The notes: generated from the letters alone by a model not told the origin. A stretch of 64,000 nucleotides of DNA from Woronichinia naegeliana WA131 (GCA_025370055.1 CP073041.1:5054272-5118271); one strand, 5' to 3'; counted from the first letter of the stretch, positions 25,910 through 34,563 are shown. Numbers and translations are program-made.

Positions 25910-26989
25910 ATGTCAATATTAAAGAAAAGCTCTATGGAAATCCTGAATGATGTTGGCTTGTGCCAAGAGAAAGAGGATGCCTTATTCAAGAACAACCGTC
26001 CTCATTGCTATAGTGAAAACGTAAAAATACATTCTCATTATCAAACGAAAGGTAACGGGGAACGTAAAATGTTCATTTGTCAAGAATGTAGTTCTTGTTT
26101 TGCTGAGACTTATGGTAGCGTAATCGCTGGCTTAGAAACCCCATTAAGTGAAATTGTAAAAGTATTAAAAGCCAGAATGGAAGGCATGGGACTAAATGCA
26201 GCAGCCCGAGTATTTGGCTACGCGAAAACAACAATATTGAATTGGGAAAAGAAGTTATCGGGATTACAAGAGACATTATTTTTATACGCCTTAGTGAATG
26301 AATTTGTTAAATTAGTAATAGAAGGAGATGAACTATACACAAAAGTTAAAAAGAATAAAGAAGCAAGTGCCTCTGAGGGGTGGACAATCGTGCTCATGGA
26401 CAGGGCTAGCCGCTTTATTTGGCATTTAAAATGTGGTCGAAAAGAGCAGAAATTATTTCTAGAAGCAATGATGACCATAGCGGAATTATTTGAAAAAAGT
26501 ACAGAATGTCTCCAGCTATTTACAGATGGGGAAAAGCGATATAGTCAATTGCTATTTGATATTTGTCACGAAGTATTGAAGACTGGAAAGCGAGGTCGTC
26601 CCACCAAAGTATTACCGAAGGGTCTTGTGGTAAGATTAAAAAATAAGAGTAGTAAACGTCGAGATTCTGCGGGTAAATTAGAGAAAGTAGAAACTCCGAA
26701 ACCTGAGCATCCTGAGACAACAGAAAAACCAGCAGAAAAGGATGTTCATGCCAATCACGTTGAGGCATTTAATAGTGCTATCCGACGCTATTTATCTGCC
26801 TTTCGTCGTCGTACAAATACTTATGCTAAATCTGTTGTGGGATTACAGCGAGTCCTAGATATTTTCTGGATGGTTCATAACTTTGTTCGCAGCCATTTTA
26901 CTACGAGAAAAGTTCCTGCTGTAGCTCTCGGTATAATTGAAAAAGGGTTTACTTGGGAGGACTTACTCCAAATTCGCCTGATTTGTTGA
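25910..26989 (+). CDS. IS1-like transposase
   Basis: 359 aa from ATG 25910, preceded by AGAAGGAAA. The N-terminal part has Cys/His spacing of a zinc ribbon (CYSENVKIHSHYQTKGNGER, FICQECSSCF), then a helix-turn-helix ARVFGYAKTTILNWEKKL as in InsA, and a catalytic region with EGDELYTKV, IVLMDRASRFIW, LFTDGEKRYSQLLF and HVEAFNSAIRRYLSAFRRRT. Similar to IS1-type proteins of cyanobacteria. The frame is intact. Element ends are unclear: A/T-rich sequence at 25850-25890 and 26990-27020 has no convincing inverted repeat. The insertion abuts the truncated gene at 27022. Confidence 0.75.
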   Translation: MSILKKSSMEILNDVGLCQEKEDALFKNNRPHCYSENVKIHSHYQTKGNGERKMFICQECSSCFAETYGSVIAGLETPLSEIVKVLKARMEGMGLNAAARVFGYAKTTILNWEKKLSGLQETLFLYALVNEFVKLVIEGDELYTKVKKNKEASASEGWTIVLMDRASRFIWHLKCGRKEQKLFLEAMMTIAELFEKSTECLQLFTDGEKRYSQLLFDICHEVLKTGKRGRPTKVLPKGLVVRLKNKSSKRRDSAGKLEKVETPKPEHPETTEKPAEKDVHANHVEAFNSAIRRYLSAFRRRTNTYAKSVVGLQRVLDIFWMVHNFVRSHFTTRKVPAVALGIIEKGFTWEDLLQIRLIC

Positions 26990-27021
26990 ACCTCTCGTAT
27001 TGCAACGTTTGTAGCTTCTAG

Positions 27022-27510
27022 CTAGACGATACCAGCGCCGAATTTCGCCGTTATCGTTGCGACCAGAAAACCCAGTATGCGATCGCTTTTCACCAGGATC
27101 CTATTCCAAGTCACTGTCAATTGATCGATGCGGTGGGCGGTGGCCCTCGACTGTTACCTCAGTTAACAGCTACCCAAGAAGCCTTTTGGCAAGAAGATCA
27201 GGGCCAGGTGATTCGGGATGCCATTGGCCTTAAACAACGTAATGCCCGCACGGCGATCGGCATTTTTCCCACCGGCGACTTACTCTGGGTGATGGCCGCT
27301 CAAAAACCGACAAGTCCCCAAAATAGCGGTTTATCTTTAGCCGAGTTAGCTGAATTTTTGCAATCTCAAGGGGTCAAAGACGCGCTAAATTTGGACGGTG
27401 GCAGTTCTTCGGCTTTGTATTATCAAGGTCAAACGGAGAGCGGTAAGTTTAATGAGCAAGGCCAACCCATTCTACGTCCCGTTAAATCGGTGCTTTTTAT
27501 CCGAAAATAG
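27022..27510 (+). pseudogene. Phosphodiester glycosidase family protein, N-terminus lost to IS
   Basis: The frame is open from about 27022 without an early ATG: AEFRRYRCDQKTQYAIAFHQ, LIDAVGGGPRLLPQ, RTAIGIFPTGDLLWVM, LNLDGGSSSALYYQG, ending at 27510. These motifs (AVGGGP, RTAIG, NLDGGSSS) define the NAGPA/DUF2233 phosphodiester glycosidase domain. A product could start at TTG 27121, but about half the usual protein is missing and the IS block lies directly upstream. Downstream, a beta-barrel gene follows after 39 bp. Confidence 0.8.
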
Positions 27511-27549
27511 AGTTAGCTCATCCTGACTTTATCTTTTCCCTCTTTATTC

Positions 27550-28302
27550 ATGAAGAATCGACAGCTTTCTTCCTTGACTTTTCTGATTGTCTTGGCTCTT
27601 TGGGGAGGAGGAATGAATCTGCCTTGCTGGGGAAGAGAAAAGGCGATGCCGAAGGCACACTTTGTGACCGTGGCGGAAAATCCAGGGATTAATCCTGATG
27701 CCCCAGAGGACAATTTAAATCTGCCCCCAGCCATCATTCAAGACAGTCCCGTACTCCAACGTTGGCAAAAACAAATTCCCAATCTGTTAGAGGACATTCA
27801 GCAGGATCCCAGTTTTCGGACTCGATTGCGGGTTGGTTATAATCAATTTCCCTCTACCAGTAATACCAGTGGCATGGGGCTAGGTCTATTAGATTGGGGT
27901 ATCGAAAGCTCTCCTTTAACCCTAGATGCTGACTATGAAACAAACTTCGGCGATCGCCAATCGGGAGGACTGAATCTGAACTATTATGTGTTACCGCTAG
28001 GGGGTTATCTAAATATCGCGCCCTTGGTCGGCTATCGCTATATCCAAACCAATGACTACCATACCCAGGGTCTTAATGTCGGCGGGAAAATTATGTTTGC
28101 CTTATCTCGAACCGGAGCCGCCGATCTCAGTTTTAGTCAGAGCTTTGTATCACCTGGTAGTGAAAATGAAGTAGGGATTTCAACTCTATCGGTAGGCTAT
28201 GCCATCAGCAACCATTGGCGCATCGCGACTGATTTAGAACAGCAAAATTCCAAAGTTCACAAAGATAATCGGGTTGGCATGTATTTGGAATGGACACCCT
28301 GA
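27550..28302 (+). CDS. Exported beta-strand-rich protein (outer-membrane barrel candidate)
   Basis: 250 aa with a signal peptide (SSLTFLIVLALWGGGMNLPCWG). After a Pro-rich linker the chain alternates polar/hydrophobic: FRTRLRVGYNQFPSTS, GIESSPLTLDADYETNFGD, LNLNYYVLPLGGYLNIAPLV, RIATDLEQQNSKVHKDNRVG and ends YLEWTP, consistent with 8-10 antiparallel strands and a terminal aromatic. No family recognised. Same strand as the truncated glycosidase, so formerly perhaps an operon. Confidence 0.65.
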   Translation: MKNRQLSSLTFLIVLALWGGGMNLPCWGREKAMPKAHFVTVAENPGINPDAPEDNLNLPPAIIQDSPVLQRWQKQIPNLLEDIQQDPSFRTRLRVGYNQFPSTSNTSGMGLGLLDWGIESSPLTLDADYETNFGDRQSGGLNLNYYVLPLGGYLNIAPLVGYRYIQTNDYHTQGLNVGGKIMFALSRTGAADLSFSQSFVSPGSENEVGISTLSVGYAISNHWRIATDLEQQNSKVHKDNRVGMYLEWTP

Positions 28303-28327
28303 TAGCCAGATGTTGCTCAAATTTTCC

Positions 28328-28951
28328 TTAGGAATGGGCACTTTGTTCATAGGCTTGCCAGGCTAAATCTACCAGTCCATTTAAAATCGCCACTGCGGCG
28401 ACAGCATTGCCCTTGCGTCCATCCACAATAATGGTCGGGATGAGAGCGTCATGAATCCGTTGTTTGGCCACATCCATATCAACAAAGCCGGAGGGGGTGG
28501 CAATCACTAAAGTCGGTTTAACCTGTTTTTCTTCAATCAGTTCTACTAAGCCGATTAAAGCAGTTTGGGAGTCGCCAATCACAAAAATGCCTTCGGGATA
28601 GCGTTGGGCTAAAGTTTGCAGTCCCCAAGCCGTTTGGGTTTTTCCTTTTTGGGGACGAGTGATGGTTTGGGTCGCGCAATAGACCGGATTGGCGAAGGTT
28701 TTCTGAAGATTGGGAACAATGCCAACCTGTACCATCGGCACATCGACAATGATGGTGGTGCGGGCGGCCAAAGCAGCGGCTCCTGCATTTAAAACCCGTT
28801 CTGAAAATTGTAGTAATTGATAATATTCAAAATCGGCTGTTGCATAAACGACACGGCGAACAATTTCATATTCTGCCGGCGAAAACTTAACATTTTCAAT
28901 TTCTTGATCAATGATTGCAAGACTTTGGGCATCACTAATGTGCCATTCCAT
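28328..28951 (-). CDS. cobH: Precorrin-8X methylmutase
   Basis: 207 aa, family length. Conserved CobH/CbiC features: VRRVVYATADFEYYQLLQFS, GAAALAARTTIIVDVPMVQV, AIIPTLIVDGRKGNAVAAVA-like end with PTIIVDGRKGN and the glycine-rich VIATPSGFVDMDVAK. It moves the C11 methyl group to C12, forming hydrogenobyrinate/cobyrinate in cobalamin (pseudocobalamin in cyanobacteria) synthesis. Cytosolic. Convergent with the barrel gene. Confidence 0.92.
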   Translation of the reverse strand: MEWHISDAQSLAIIDQEIENVKFSPAEYEIVRRVVYATADFEYYQLLQFSERVLNAGAAALAARTTIIVDVPMVQVGIVPNLQKTFANPVYCATQTITRPQKGKTQTAWGLQTLAQRYPEGIFVIGDSQTALIGLVELIEEKQVKPTLVIATPSGFVDMDVAKQRIHDALIPTIIVDGRKGNAVAAVAILNGLVDLAWQAYEQSAHS

Positions 28952-29005
28952 GCCAATCTAATCCCCAATAATAAACGGTTGTGCTGTAATGTTGACTTAT
29001 ATTTG

Positions 29006-29142
29006 GCACGGTCATGAATTGTGATTTTTGCCCCCTAAATCCCCCAATTCTGGGGGACTTTGAAACCCATAAATAGAGAACGGTTCCCCCCAAAGTTGGG
29101 GAGCTAGGGGGGCTAAACTAAAAATCGTAAATTATGACCGTG
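29006..29142. repeat. MITE-like element C, copy 1 (~137 bp)
   Basis: GCACGGTCATGAATTGTGATTTTTG at the left and the near-inverse TAAATTATGACCGTGA at the right surround CCCCCTAAATCCCCC, CTATTTATGGG-like and GGGGGG blocks. 62520-62657 has the same ends and core in the opposite orientation. No ORF. 28952-29231 otherwise holds no gene. Confidence 0.75.
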
Positions 29143-29231
29143 AGGAGTATAAATCCCGACTCCGAGTTTAACGAAATATTAGCTGCGGTCACGAAGTGTG
29201 CCTTCGATATTGCCTTTTGCTCCCTAAAATT

Positions 29232-30038
29232 TTAAGTCCTAGAGATATTCGTTTGATTGAGCAAAGGCGACAGATAGGCCACTAAAACACCGATCGCAAA
29301 CCCCATCATATTCCGAAATAAGGGCAACCAATCACTTGTCCGAGTAACAACCGGGCCAATACCAAAGGCAATTACTAAAATGCCCCAAAGAGGAGAGAGA
29401 ACCAAAACCCATTGCCAGGCAAAAACCTGGCCTTCTTTACGGGGAATACCGGCAAAGCCCACGATCACTCCGCCCACAATGGACGTTACCAGGGTTAGAA
29501 TCCACTGTTCTCTTGGCAAACCAGGTACCACATTACAACCGCCCTGTAACAGACAACCTTTGACGGTATCGAGGGATTGGGTAATGGCTCGATTTTCACC
29601 ATTTTCACGAATGTAATAAATATTTCCGAAACGTGCCTGTAATTCAATCCAGAAAGTACGAGGCATCAATTCATAAACTGCGTCCCCAATACTAAAGGCG
29701 AGAAGATTGCCACCCCTGGCATCCGCAACTACCAAAATACTTTTATCATCTAGTCCCCAAAATTTAATGACCGCTCTTCCCGGACTGCGATCGTATTGGG
29801 TCAATACTCTCAGTTTCCAACCCGTCTCCGCTTCAAAGGATTGAATATCTTTAATTAAGGCATCTTCCTGAACTTGGGGCAGAAAATTGGCAAGGTCAAC
29901 CACGGGCGTAACCGTATCCGGTAGTAATTCGGGATTATTGACCGCTAGGGCAGTCATTGGTAGGGAACACCAGGCTAAAACGGTTAAACAACTCGCCAAG
30001 ATGCCAATTAGGAATCCTGAGAAAGCAGATTTTTTCAT
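29232..30038 (-). CDS. TPM-domain protein, Psb32/TLP18.3-like
   Basis: 268 aa. Signal peptide or anchor (FLIGILASCLTVLAWCSL), TPM domain ~35-170 (VVDLANFLPQVQEDALIKDI, ETGWKLRVLTQYDRSPGRAV, SILVVADARGGNLLAFSIGD), then three C-terminal transmembrane helices (WILTLVTSIVGGVIVGFAGI, WVLVLSPLWGILVIAFGIG, MMGFAIGVLVAYLSPLL). The family includes the thylakoid-lumen PSII repair protein Psb32 (TLP18.3 in plants). The lumen-facing TPM domain plus membrane anchor fits. Assignment to Psb32 itself is probable, not proven. Confidence 0.8.
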   Translation of the reverse strand: MKKSAFSGFLIGILASCLTVLAWCSLPMTALAVNNPELLPDTVTPVVDLANFLPQVQEDALIKDIQSFEAETGWKLRVLTQYDRSPGRAVIKFWGLDDKSILVVADARGGNLLAFSIGDAVYELMPRTFWIELQARFGNIYYIRENGENRAITQSLDTVKGCLLQGGCNVVPGLPREQWILTLVTSIVGGVIVGFAGIPRKEGQVFAWQWVLVLSPLWGILVIAFGIGPVVTRTSDWLPLFRNMMGFAIGVLVAYLSPLLNQTNISRT

Positions 30039-30129
30039 AAAGACGGTGACTTAAAGCAATAAATTTTCAGTTTTGTTACACTTCGTTACTCTATTTTAAG
30101 GGATTCAGTCTCAGAAGCAAGGGCAGTTT

Positions 30130-30546
30130 TTAGGGCGAGGGACGATTTTTAAAAGAGGAGGAAAGCAGGGAGCGAGACGTGGGATATTTTTGCCAAGTCT
30201 CCCAGGCGGCTTTGAAGCCTAGACCCAAACGACGGCTATTAGCTTGGACTTGATCAACGGTCTGTTTGGCAGTGTTTAAGGTTTGATCAACATTCTCGAC
30301 AATATCGGCCGCACTTTTCAGACCTTGATTGAGATCATCGGTTAATTCGCTAATTTCTAGTCCAGTGAGCCGGATCGCTTCTAGGGTAGGGGGAAATTCT
30401 CGGTTAAGACTATCAAATAGTTTTTCGGCACTGCGAGCAGCCCGGCCTAATTCCTGTAGGGCAGGTACAGCAGCAATCAGTACGGCAGTTAAGCTAACAG
30501 AAAGTAAGGTTAGGGATAATCCTAGCCAAAAAAGAGGTTCGGTCAT
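30130..30546 (-). CDS. DUF948-like membrane-anchored protein
   Basis: 138 aa. One N-terminal transmembrane helix (LFWLGLSLTLLSVSLTAVLI), then a long amphipathic helix rich in heptads (LTDDLNQGLKSAADIVENVD, TAKQTVDQVQANSRR), as in DUF948 proteins. Follows the YtxH-type gene on the same strand after 29 bp; together they look like an envelope stress or scaffold pair conserved in cyanobacteria. Role unknown. Confidence 0.75.
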   Translation of the reverse strand: MTEPLFWLGLSLTLLSVSLTAVLIAAVPALQELGRAARSAEKLFDSLNREFPPTLEAIRLTGLEISELTDDLNQGLKSAADIVENVDQTLNTAKQTVDQVQANSRRLGLGFKAAWETWQKYPTSRSLLSSSFKNRPSP

Positions 30547-30575
30547 GGGAGATTAGCCGTGGAAAGTCAAGGATG

Positions 30576-30902
30576 TTAGGATTTGGGGGATATATCCTGG
30601 GAACCTAGAGACACAGGGAGTTCTGGTTGGCTGGCTTCTACTCCCGCCGCGATCGCCACCTGTAAACGATTTAGGGTTTCTTGCCAATTGCGTTGGGCTG
30701 TTTCAGAAAGTTGATTGGTTTGGAGTTGTAGCGTGGTTGAAAGATCCTCCACCAATTCCGGCAATGCGTCAGTCGATTTTTTTAAGATACGACGAGTTTC
30801 TTGCCCTGAACGGGGAGCGAGGAGAAGTCCGGCAATTGTCCCCATTAGTCCGCCCACGACAACACCGACCCATAACGCACTACTATCCTTATTTTTGCTC
30901 AC
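30576..30902 (-). CDS. YtxH-like small membrane protein
   Basis: 108 aa. ALWVGVVVGGLMGTIAGLLLAPRSGQETRR is the YtxH signature split here by length: glycine-rich transmembrane helix followed by LLLAPRSGQETR. The remainder is an amphipathic helix. Partner of the DUF948-like gene downstream. Similar pairs are thought to be general-stress envelope proteins; function here is inferred. Confidence 0.8.
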   Translation of the reverse strand: MSKNKDSSALWVGVVVGGLMGTIAGLLLAPRSGQETRRILKKSTDALPELVEDLSTTLQLQTNQLSETAQRNWQETLNRLQVAIAAGVEASQPELPVSLGSQDISPKS

Positions 30903-31118
30903 AGAAGCACCTCCAACATTAATCCCTATTGTAGAGGACTGGGCAACATCTCCTCACCATCAAGGTCTATGTATTAGTTAAAAGCGATCACTGATAATTG
31001 ATAATTGATAATGAATAGTTAATAATTATCCATTGTTAATTGTCCATTATCCATTCAAAAAACGCGATCGCCCAATCCTTTACTATAATAAGAACAGTTT
31101 TTTAAACGAGGTTGAATC

Positions 31119-31478
31119 ATGGAACCTTTAACCCTACTGGCTACGGGGGCAACAATTATTTTGGCGGGTGCTTTAACTCGTGTTGGGGAACTGTCTTTGG
31201 ATGGAGCGATCGCGCAGTTGAAGAATTTGATTGTGGTGAAGTCTCCTGAAATATGGAAGCAATTAGAGGCGACGGCCAAGAATCCTGCGGCCTTACCTAA
31301 AACGATTGAGGTAATGGCCACTTTATTGGAAGATCAAGAATTGCGGGAAGTGGCGGAACAAGTCACCAAAGAAAATGAATCTAATCCCTATGTTATTCAA
31401 ATGATCAATCAAAATAAGCAAGTTACGGTCAGTCAATCAGGAATCAGTAATAGCCAAAATAACACTTTTAGCTTGTGA
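31119..31478 (+). CDS. Small hypothetical protein near STAND gene
   Basis: 119 aa. Short hydrophobic N-terminus (LTLLATGATIILAGALTRVG), helical middle (LPKTIEVMATLLEDQELREV) and a polar, Asn/Ser-rich tail (VSQSGISNSQNNTFSL). Small proteins of this layout occur in cyanobacterial accessory regions; I do not know the function. ATG start preceded by a weak AACGAGG. The upstream 30970-31060 region holds repeats of GATAATTGATAAT/TTATCCATT type. Confidence 0.6.
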   Translation: MEPLTLLATGATIILAGALTRVGELSLDGAIAQLKNLIVVKSPEIWKQLEATAKNPAALPKTIEVMATLLEDQELREVAEQVTKENESNPYVIQMINQNKQVTVSQSGISNSQNNTFSL

Positions 31479-31623
31479 GTAAGTGGGCTTAATTAATTGT
31501 CAGATCGTAGAACAGGCTTCTAGCCTGTGGACAGGCAGGATGCCTATCCTACATTTTATATTTAATTGCAACCAGCTACTTAACTATTTTAGATCATCAT
31601 TTTCTAAAAAAGAAAGATAATTT

Positions 31624-31884
31624 ATGAAACTTTTTACGGCGATCATTGAAAGGGATGTAGATACCAATCTCTATGTCGGTTATGTGCCTGGATTTGTGGG
31701 AGCGCATTCCCAAGGAGAAACATTAGATGAGTTACGAGAAAATTTACAGGAGGTAATTGAAATGTTGTTTGATGATTCAGAAATTACCGCACTGGAAGAT
31801 ATTGCGTTAGCTAAGGTGATCGCGGAAGGAATTGATGGTGAAAATGTTAGCCGTGAAGAAGTTTTTGATTTATTATCAGAGTAA
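31624..31884 (+). CDS. hicB: HicB-like antitoxin, orphan
   Basis: 86 aa, HicB/DUF1902 fold: FTAIIERDVDTNLYVGYVPG, the HSQGETLDELRENLQEVIEM motif, and an acidic tail with VSREEVFDLLSE. HicB neutralises the HicA RNase in type II toxin-antitoxin modules. A hicA partner should be adjacent, but upstream is a 119 aa protein of another type, and downstream, 27 bp after the stop, an IS4-type element is inserted; beyond that (34041+) no HicA is seen. Many cyanobacteria keep orphan HicB proteins, so loss by IS is not proven. Confidence 0.8.
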   Translation: MKLFTAIIERDVDTNLYVGYVPGFVGAHSQGETLDELRENLQEVIEMLFDDSEITALEDIALAKVIAEGIDGENVSREEVFDLLSE

Positions 31885-31911
31885 TCCCCATCGTAGGGGC
31901 GAATTGCGTTC

Positions 31912-33360
31912 CATCCGTGTCAACTTAAAGGAATGGGTTCCCAAATTTGTTGATTGAGAGCGGCCTTTTCTCGATGTCGCTTTCTCTCAGCTTTGACCAA
32001 ACCAAATAACTTAGCACGTTCAGCCAGATAGGTTACTGTATCAGGCTTTTCTCCTCTAGCAATAGCCTTCGCTACATAGTATAGACTCCGAAACACCATC
32101 TCTACTGAGATTTTTTCTTTCGGTTGATTTAGAGCAATCGCCACTTCCCCTACCAATTGATTTAAGACCGTATAGAAAATCAAAGTGCAAATAATCTGGA
32201 TTTGGACACCATTCTTATTACCTACCCATAAATAGGCTAGTCCTAAAAGTCTTTTCGTTAATAAAAAGGCTTCTTCGATTGTCCATCGTCTTCGATATAA
32301 ATCACAGACCTCTTCGGCGGACAGTTGTTCGGGAGACAACACATTTGTTAAATACTGATACCAGATTGTTCCCCATAATACTGAGACTAATCTCACCGGA
32401 TGCTTGCAAGGATTAGAACGGTAATTTCCCATAATGATAATCTCATCTCTGTAATGACTACCTTGAGACAATACTTGTTTGGTTTTGTAAGATGTACCCG
32501 CTCTAAATCTGGTTAGAAAAAACTTTTTAGCTTCTGTTAACAAATCAAACCACACAAAGCTAAAAAATCCCATATCTACGAGAATTAAACCATTTTCTGG
32601 TAATTTAGCTGCCAATTCTTCACACCATATTTTATCATTTGATTTATCATTTTCTGTGTACCATAAAGTAACGGGTCTTTGGGTAAAGGCTTCCACTACC
32701 ATCATTATTTTACCCCCCAATTTACTCTTTTCTTCTTTACTTATTTTCATATTTTTCCTTATCTGCTCTAGCGTTGAGCCATCTGCTATCCACACTGCAC
32801 TAAACTTTTCTCTTATTTTTTCCCATTTTTCTCCTACTTGGAGCTTCTTCCCTTTTTCGGCTGCTTTTTCTAACACTCCTTTTAGTAATATTGCAAATAT
32901 TTCGGCTGGCACATTCATCATTCTTTTTGATACTGCCTGTTTGCTTACTTTTAATGATGCTACCCATAGCAATCCCTCTTCCTCTAACAGTCTTACCGCT
33001 TCACTTATACCCGCTATTTGACGATACACTATACTTAACACTAATGCCACCATTACTGGTAAATTTAATACCCTATCTCTCATCATTTTCTCATGAGTTC
33101 CCTGTAAATATTTTAATGGTGTAAACATTGTGGGTTCTAGTAATTCAAACAACTCTTTTGTTATTTCAGGGATTTCTACCCCTGGCTGATTTGTCTTACG
33201 ACGTAAGTCTGGGTTTCCTTTTCTCCGAGGATGTTGTCTTGCCATTTGTTTTTTGCTCACTTTTTTATATACTAACCTTTTTTTCAGCCTACTCTTACTT
33301 CCGCCTGCTTTTAGGCTAATCTTTTGTGAGTAGGCATTTTGGCTTAAGTTGACACCAATG
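31912..33360 (-). mobile_element. IS4-type element, MSKKQ group (1449 bp), copy 1
   Basis: Ends CATCCGTGTCAACTTAAAGG...GGCTTAAGTTGACACCAATG. With the adjacent duplicated part (33361-34040) it is flanked by ATTGCGTTC (31903-31911 and 34041-34049). The same element, 1449 bp, is at 46661-48109 with a 9 bp duplication ATAGACTAC. Confidence 0.95.
31920..33260 (-). CDS. IS4-family transposase (MSKKQ group), intact
   Basis: 446 aa. DDE residues probably in VWIADGSTLEQI, GLILVDMGFFSFVWFD and the YREK-like CDLYRRRWTIEEAFLLTKRL (Tyr-Arg-Glu-Lys). Frame intact and almost identical to 46761-48101 (one Gly/Glu difference, ILLKGVLEK vs ILLKEVLEK). Highly similar copies imply recent spread. Confidence 0.93.
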   Translation of the reverse strand: MSKKQMARQHPRRKGNPDLRRKTNQPGVEIPEITKELFELLEPTMFTPLKYLQGTHEKMMRDRVLNLPVMVALVLSIVYRQIAGISEAVRLLEEEGLLWVASLKVSKQAVSKRMMNVPAEIFAILLKGVLEKAAEKGKKLQVGEKWEKIREKFSAVWIADGSTLEQIRKNMKISKEEKSKLGGKIMMVVEAFTQRPVTLWYTENDKSNDKIWCEELAAKLPENGLILVDMGFFSFVWFDLLTEAKKFFLTRFRAGTSYKTKQVLSQGSHYRDEIIIMGNYRSNPCKHPVRLVSVLWGTIWYQYLTNVLSPEQLSAEEVCDLYRRRWTIEEAFLLTKRLLGLAYLWVGNKNGVQIQIICTLIFYTVLNQLVGEVAIALNQPKEKISVEMVFRSLYYVAKAIARGEKPDTVTYLAERAKLFGLVKAERKRHREKAALNQQIWEPIPLS

Positions 33361-34040
33361 GGGTAAAGGCTTCCACTACCATCATTATTTTACCCCCCAA
33401 TTTACTCTTTTCTTCTTTACTTATTTTCATATTTTTCCTTATCTGCTCTAGCGTTTAGCCATCTGCTATCCACACTGCACTAAACTTTTCTCTTATTTTT
33501 TCCCATTTTTCTCCTACTTGGAGCTTCTTCCCTTTTTCGGCTGCTTTTTCTAACACTCCTTTTAGTAATATTGCAAATATTTCGGCTGGCACATTCATCA
33601 TTCTTTTTGATACTGCCTGTTTGCTTACTTTTAATGATGCTACCCATAGCAATCCCTCTTCCTCTAACAGTCTTACCGCTTCACTTATACCCGCTATTTG
33701 ACGATACACTATACTTAACACTAATGCCACCATTACTGGTAAATTTAGCACCCTATCTCTCATCATTTTCTCATGAGTTCCCTGTAAATATTTTAATGGT
33801 GTAAACATTGTGGGTTCTAGTAATTCAAACAACTCTTTTGTTATTTCAGGGATTTCTACCCCTGGCTGATTTGTCTTACGACGTAAGTCTGGGTTTCCTT
33901 TTCTCCGAGGATGTTGTCTTGCCATTTGTTTTTTGCTCACTTTTTTATATACTAACCTTTTTTTCAGCCTACTCTTACTTCCGCCTGCTTTTAGGCTAAT
34001 CTTTTGTGAGTAGGCATTTTGGCTTAAGTTGACACCAATG
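33361..34040 (-). pseudogene. Tandem partial duplication of the IS4-type element
   Basis: 33361-34040 repeats 32681-33360 almost exactly: it starts mid-gene at GGGTAAAGGCTTCCACTACC and runs through the transposase N-terminus to the same end CACCAATG. One change (GCGTTGAGCC to GCGTTTAGCC near 33453) makes a stop after ...AVWIADG. N-terminal 161 codons remain. Confidence 0.9.
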
Positions 34041-34056
34041 ATTGCGTTCGCCCAAA

Positions 34057-34563
34057 ATGCCTATGTCAGCCTCAGAACTCAAGAACCTGGATAAAAATAT
34101 CGCCCGTTTCAAAGCGCAATTAGCTAATAAACGCGATACGTTAGTGACCATTGCTCCCGAAGAAAAGGTACGACTGAGACAACAAATAGAGGATTTGCGG
34201 GAACAAATTCGGGATTTGGAACAGGAACAATGGCAATTAATCAGTCAAATGACAGGAGATTTGACGATTACCAATGAAGAGGCTGAACCGATTGTGGCTG
34301 AGTTGGTGACAGAGGTTGAGTCCGTTAAAAAGCAACCCGATCAATTTTCTCCAGAAATTTTAGAGTTATTACAACAAATTCTCGCCAAGTTAAATGCACC
34401 TAATACTCCTGCGGCGGCTAAGTTAAAAGCGGCGATTTCGACGTTACCGCCTTTTGTGTCGTTGACTTATGAAGTAGAACTGGATACAGAAAGTACCTTT
34501 AGGACTTATTTTCCGACTTTTAATCGTTATCTAAAGGGGGTGAAAGAGCGTCTAAAAAAGTAG
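34057..34563 (+). CDS. N-terminal module of split NB-ARC protein (coiled coil plus helper domain)
   Basis: 168 aa from ATG 34057 (MPMSASELKNLDKNIARFKA). Residues ~10-70 form a coiled coil (LRQQIEDLREQIRDLEQEQW); ~100-168 (PEILELLQQILAKLNAPNTP, FVSLTYEVELDTESTFRTYF) resemble the short modules placed before NB-ARC in cyanobacterial STAND proteins. It ends ERLKK-TAG on an A-AAA-AAG heptamer; a -1 shift there continues directly into the NB-ARC frame. Read alone it would be an adaptor without an ATPase. The IS4-type element lies 16 bp upstream of the ATG, so the native promoter has probably been displaced. Confidence 0.75.
   Translation: MPMSASELKNLDKNIARFKAQLANKRDTLVTIAPEEKVRLRQQIEDLREQIRDLEQEQWQLISQMTGDLTITNEEAEPIVAELVTEVESVKKQPDQFSPEILELLQQILAKLNAPNTPAAAKLKAAISTLPPFVSLTYEVELDTESTFRTYFPTFNRYLKGVKERLKK
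34554..34563 (+). promoter_or_regulatory. -1 frameshift heptamer A-AAA-AAG followed by TAG
   Basis: In the frame of the 168 aa ORF the codons are CTA AAA AAG TAG; the zero-frame heptamer A_AAA_AAG is the slippery site used by E. coli dnaX. A -1 slip yields AAA AAA GTA GCG GTT..., entering the NB-ARC frame. A following stem-loop is not obvious. Alternatively one A was lost from a run of seven. Confidence 0.6.

Noticed and set aside
19130-27020. Composite transposon carrying cargo genes between IS copies
   Set aside because: All sequence between the ends is IS-derived; matching outer duplications of a composite unit are absent.
31900-34060. A hicA gene interrupted by the IS4-type insertion
   Set aside because: Joining the flanks across ATTGCGTTC gives only a short non-coding spacer repeat before the STAND ORF; no HicA motifs.
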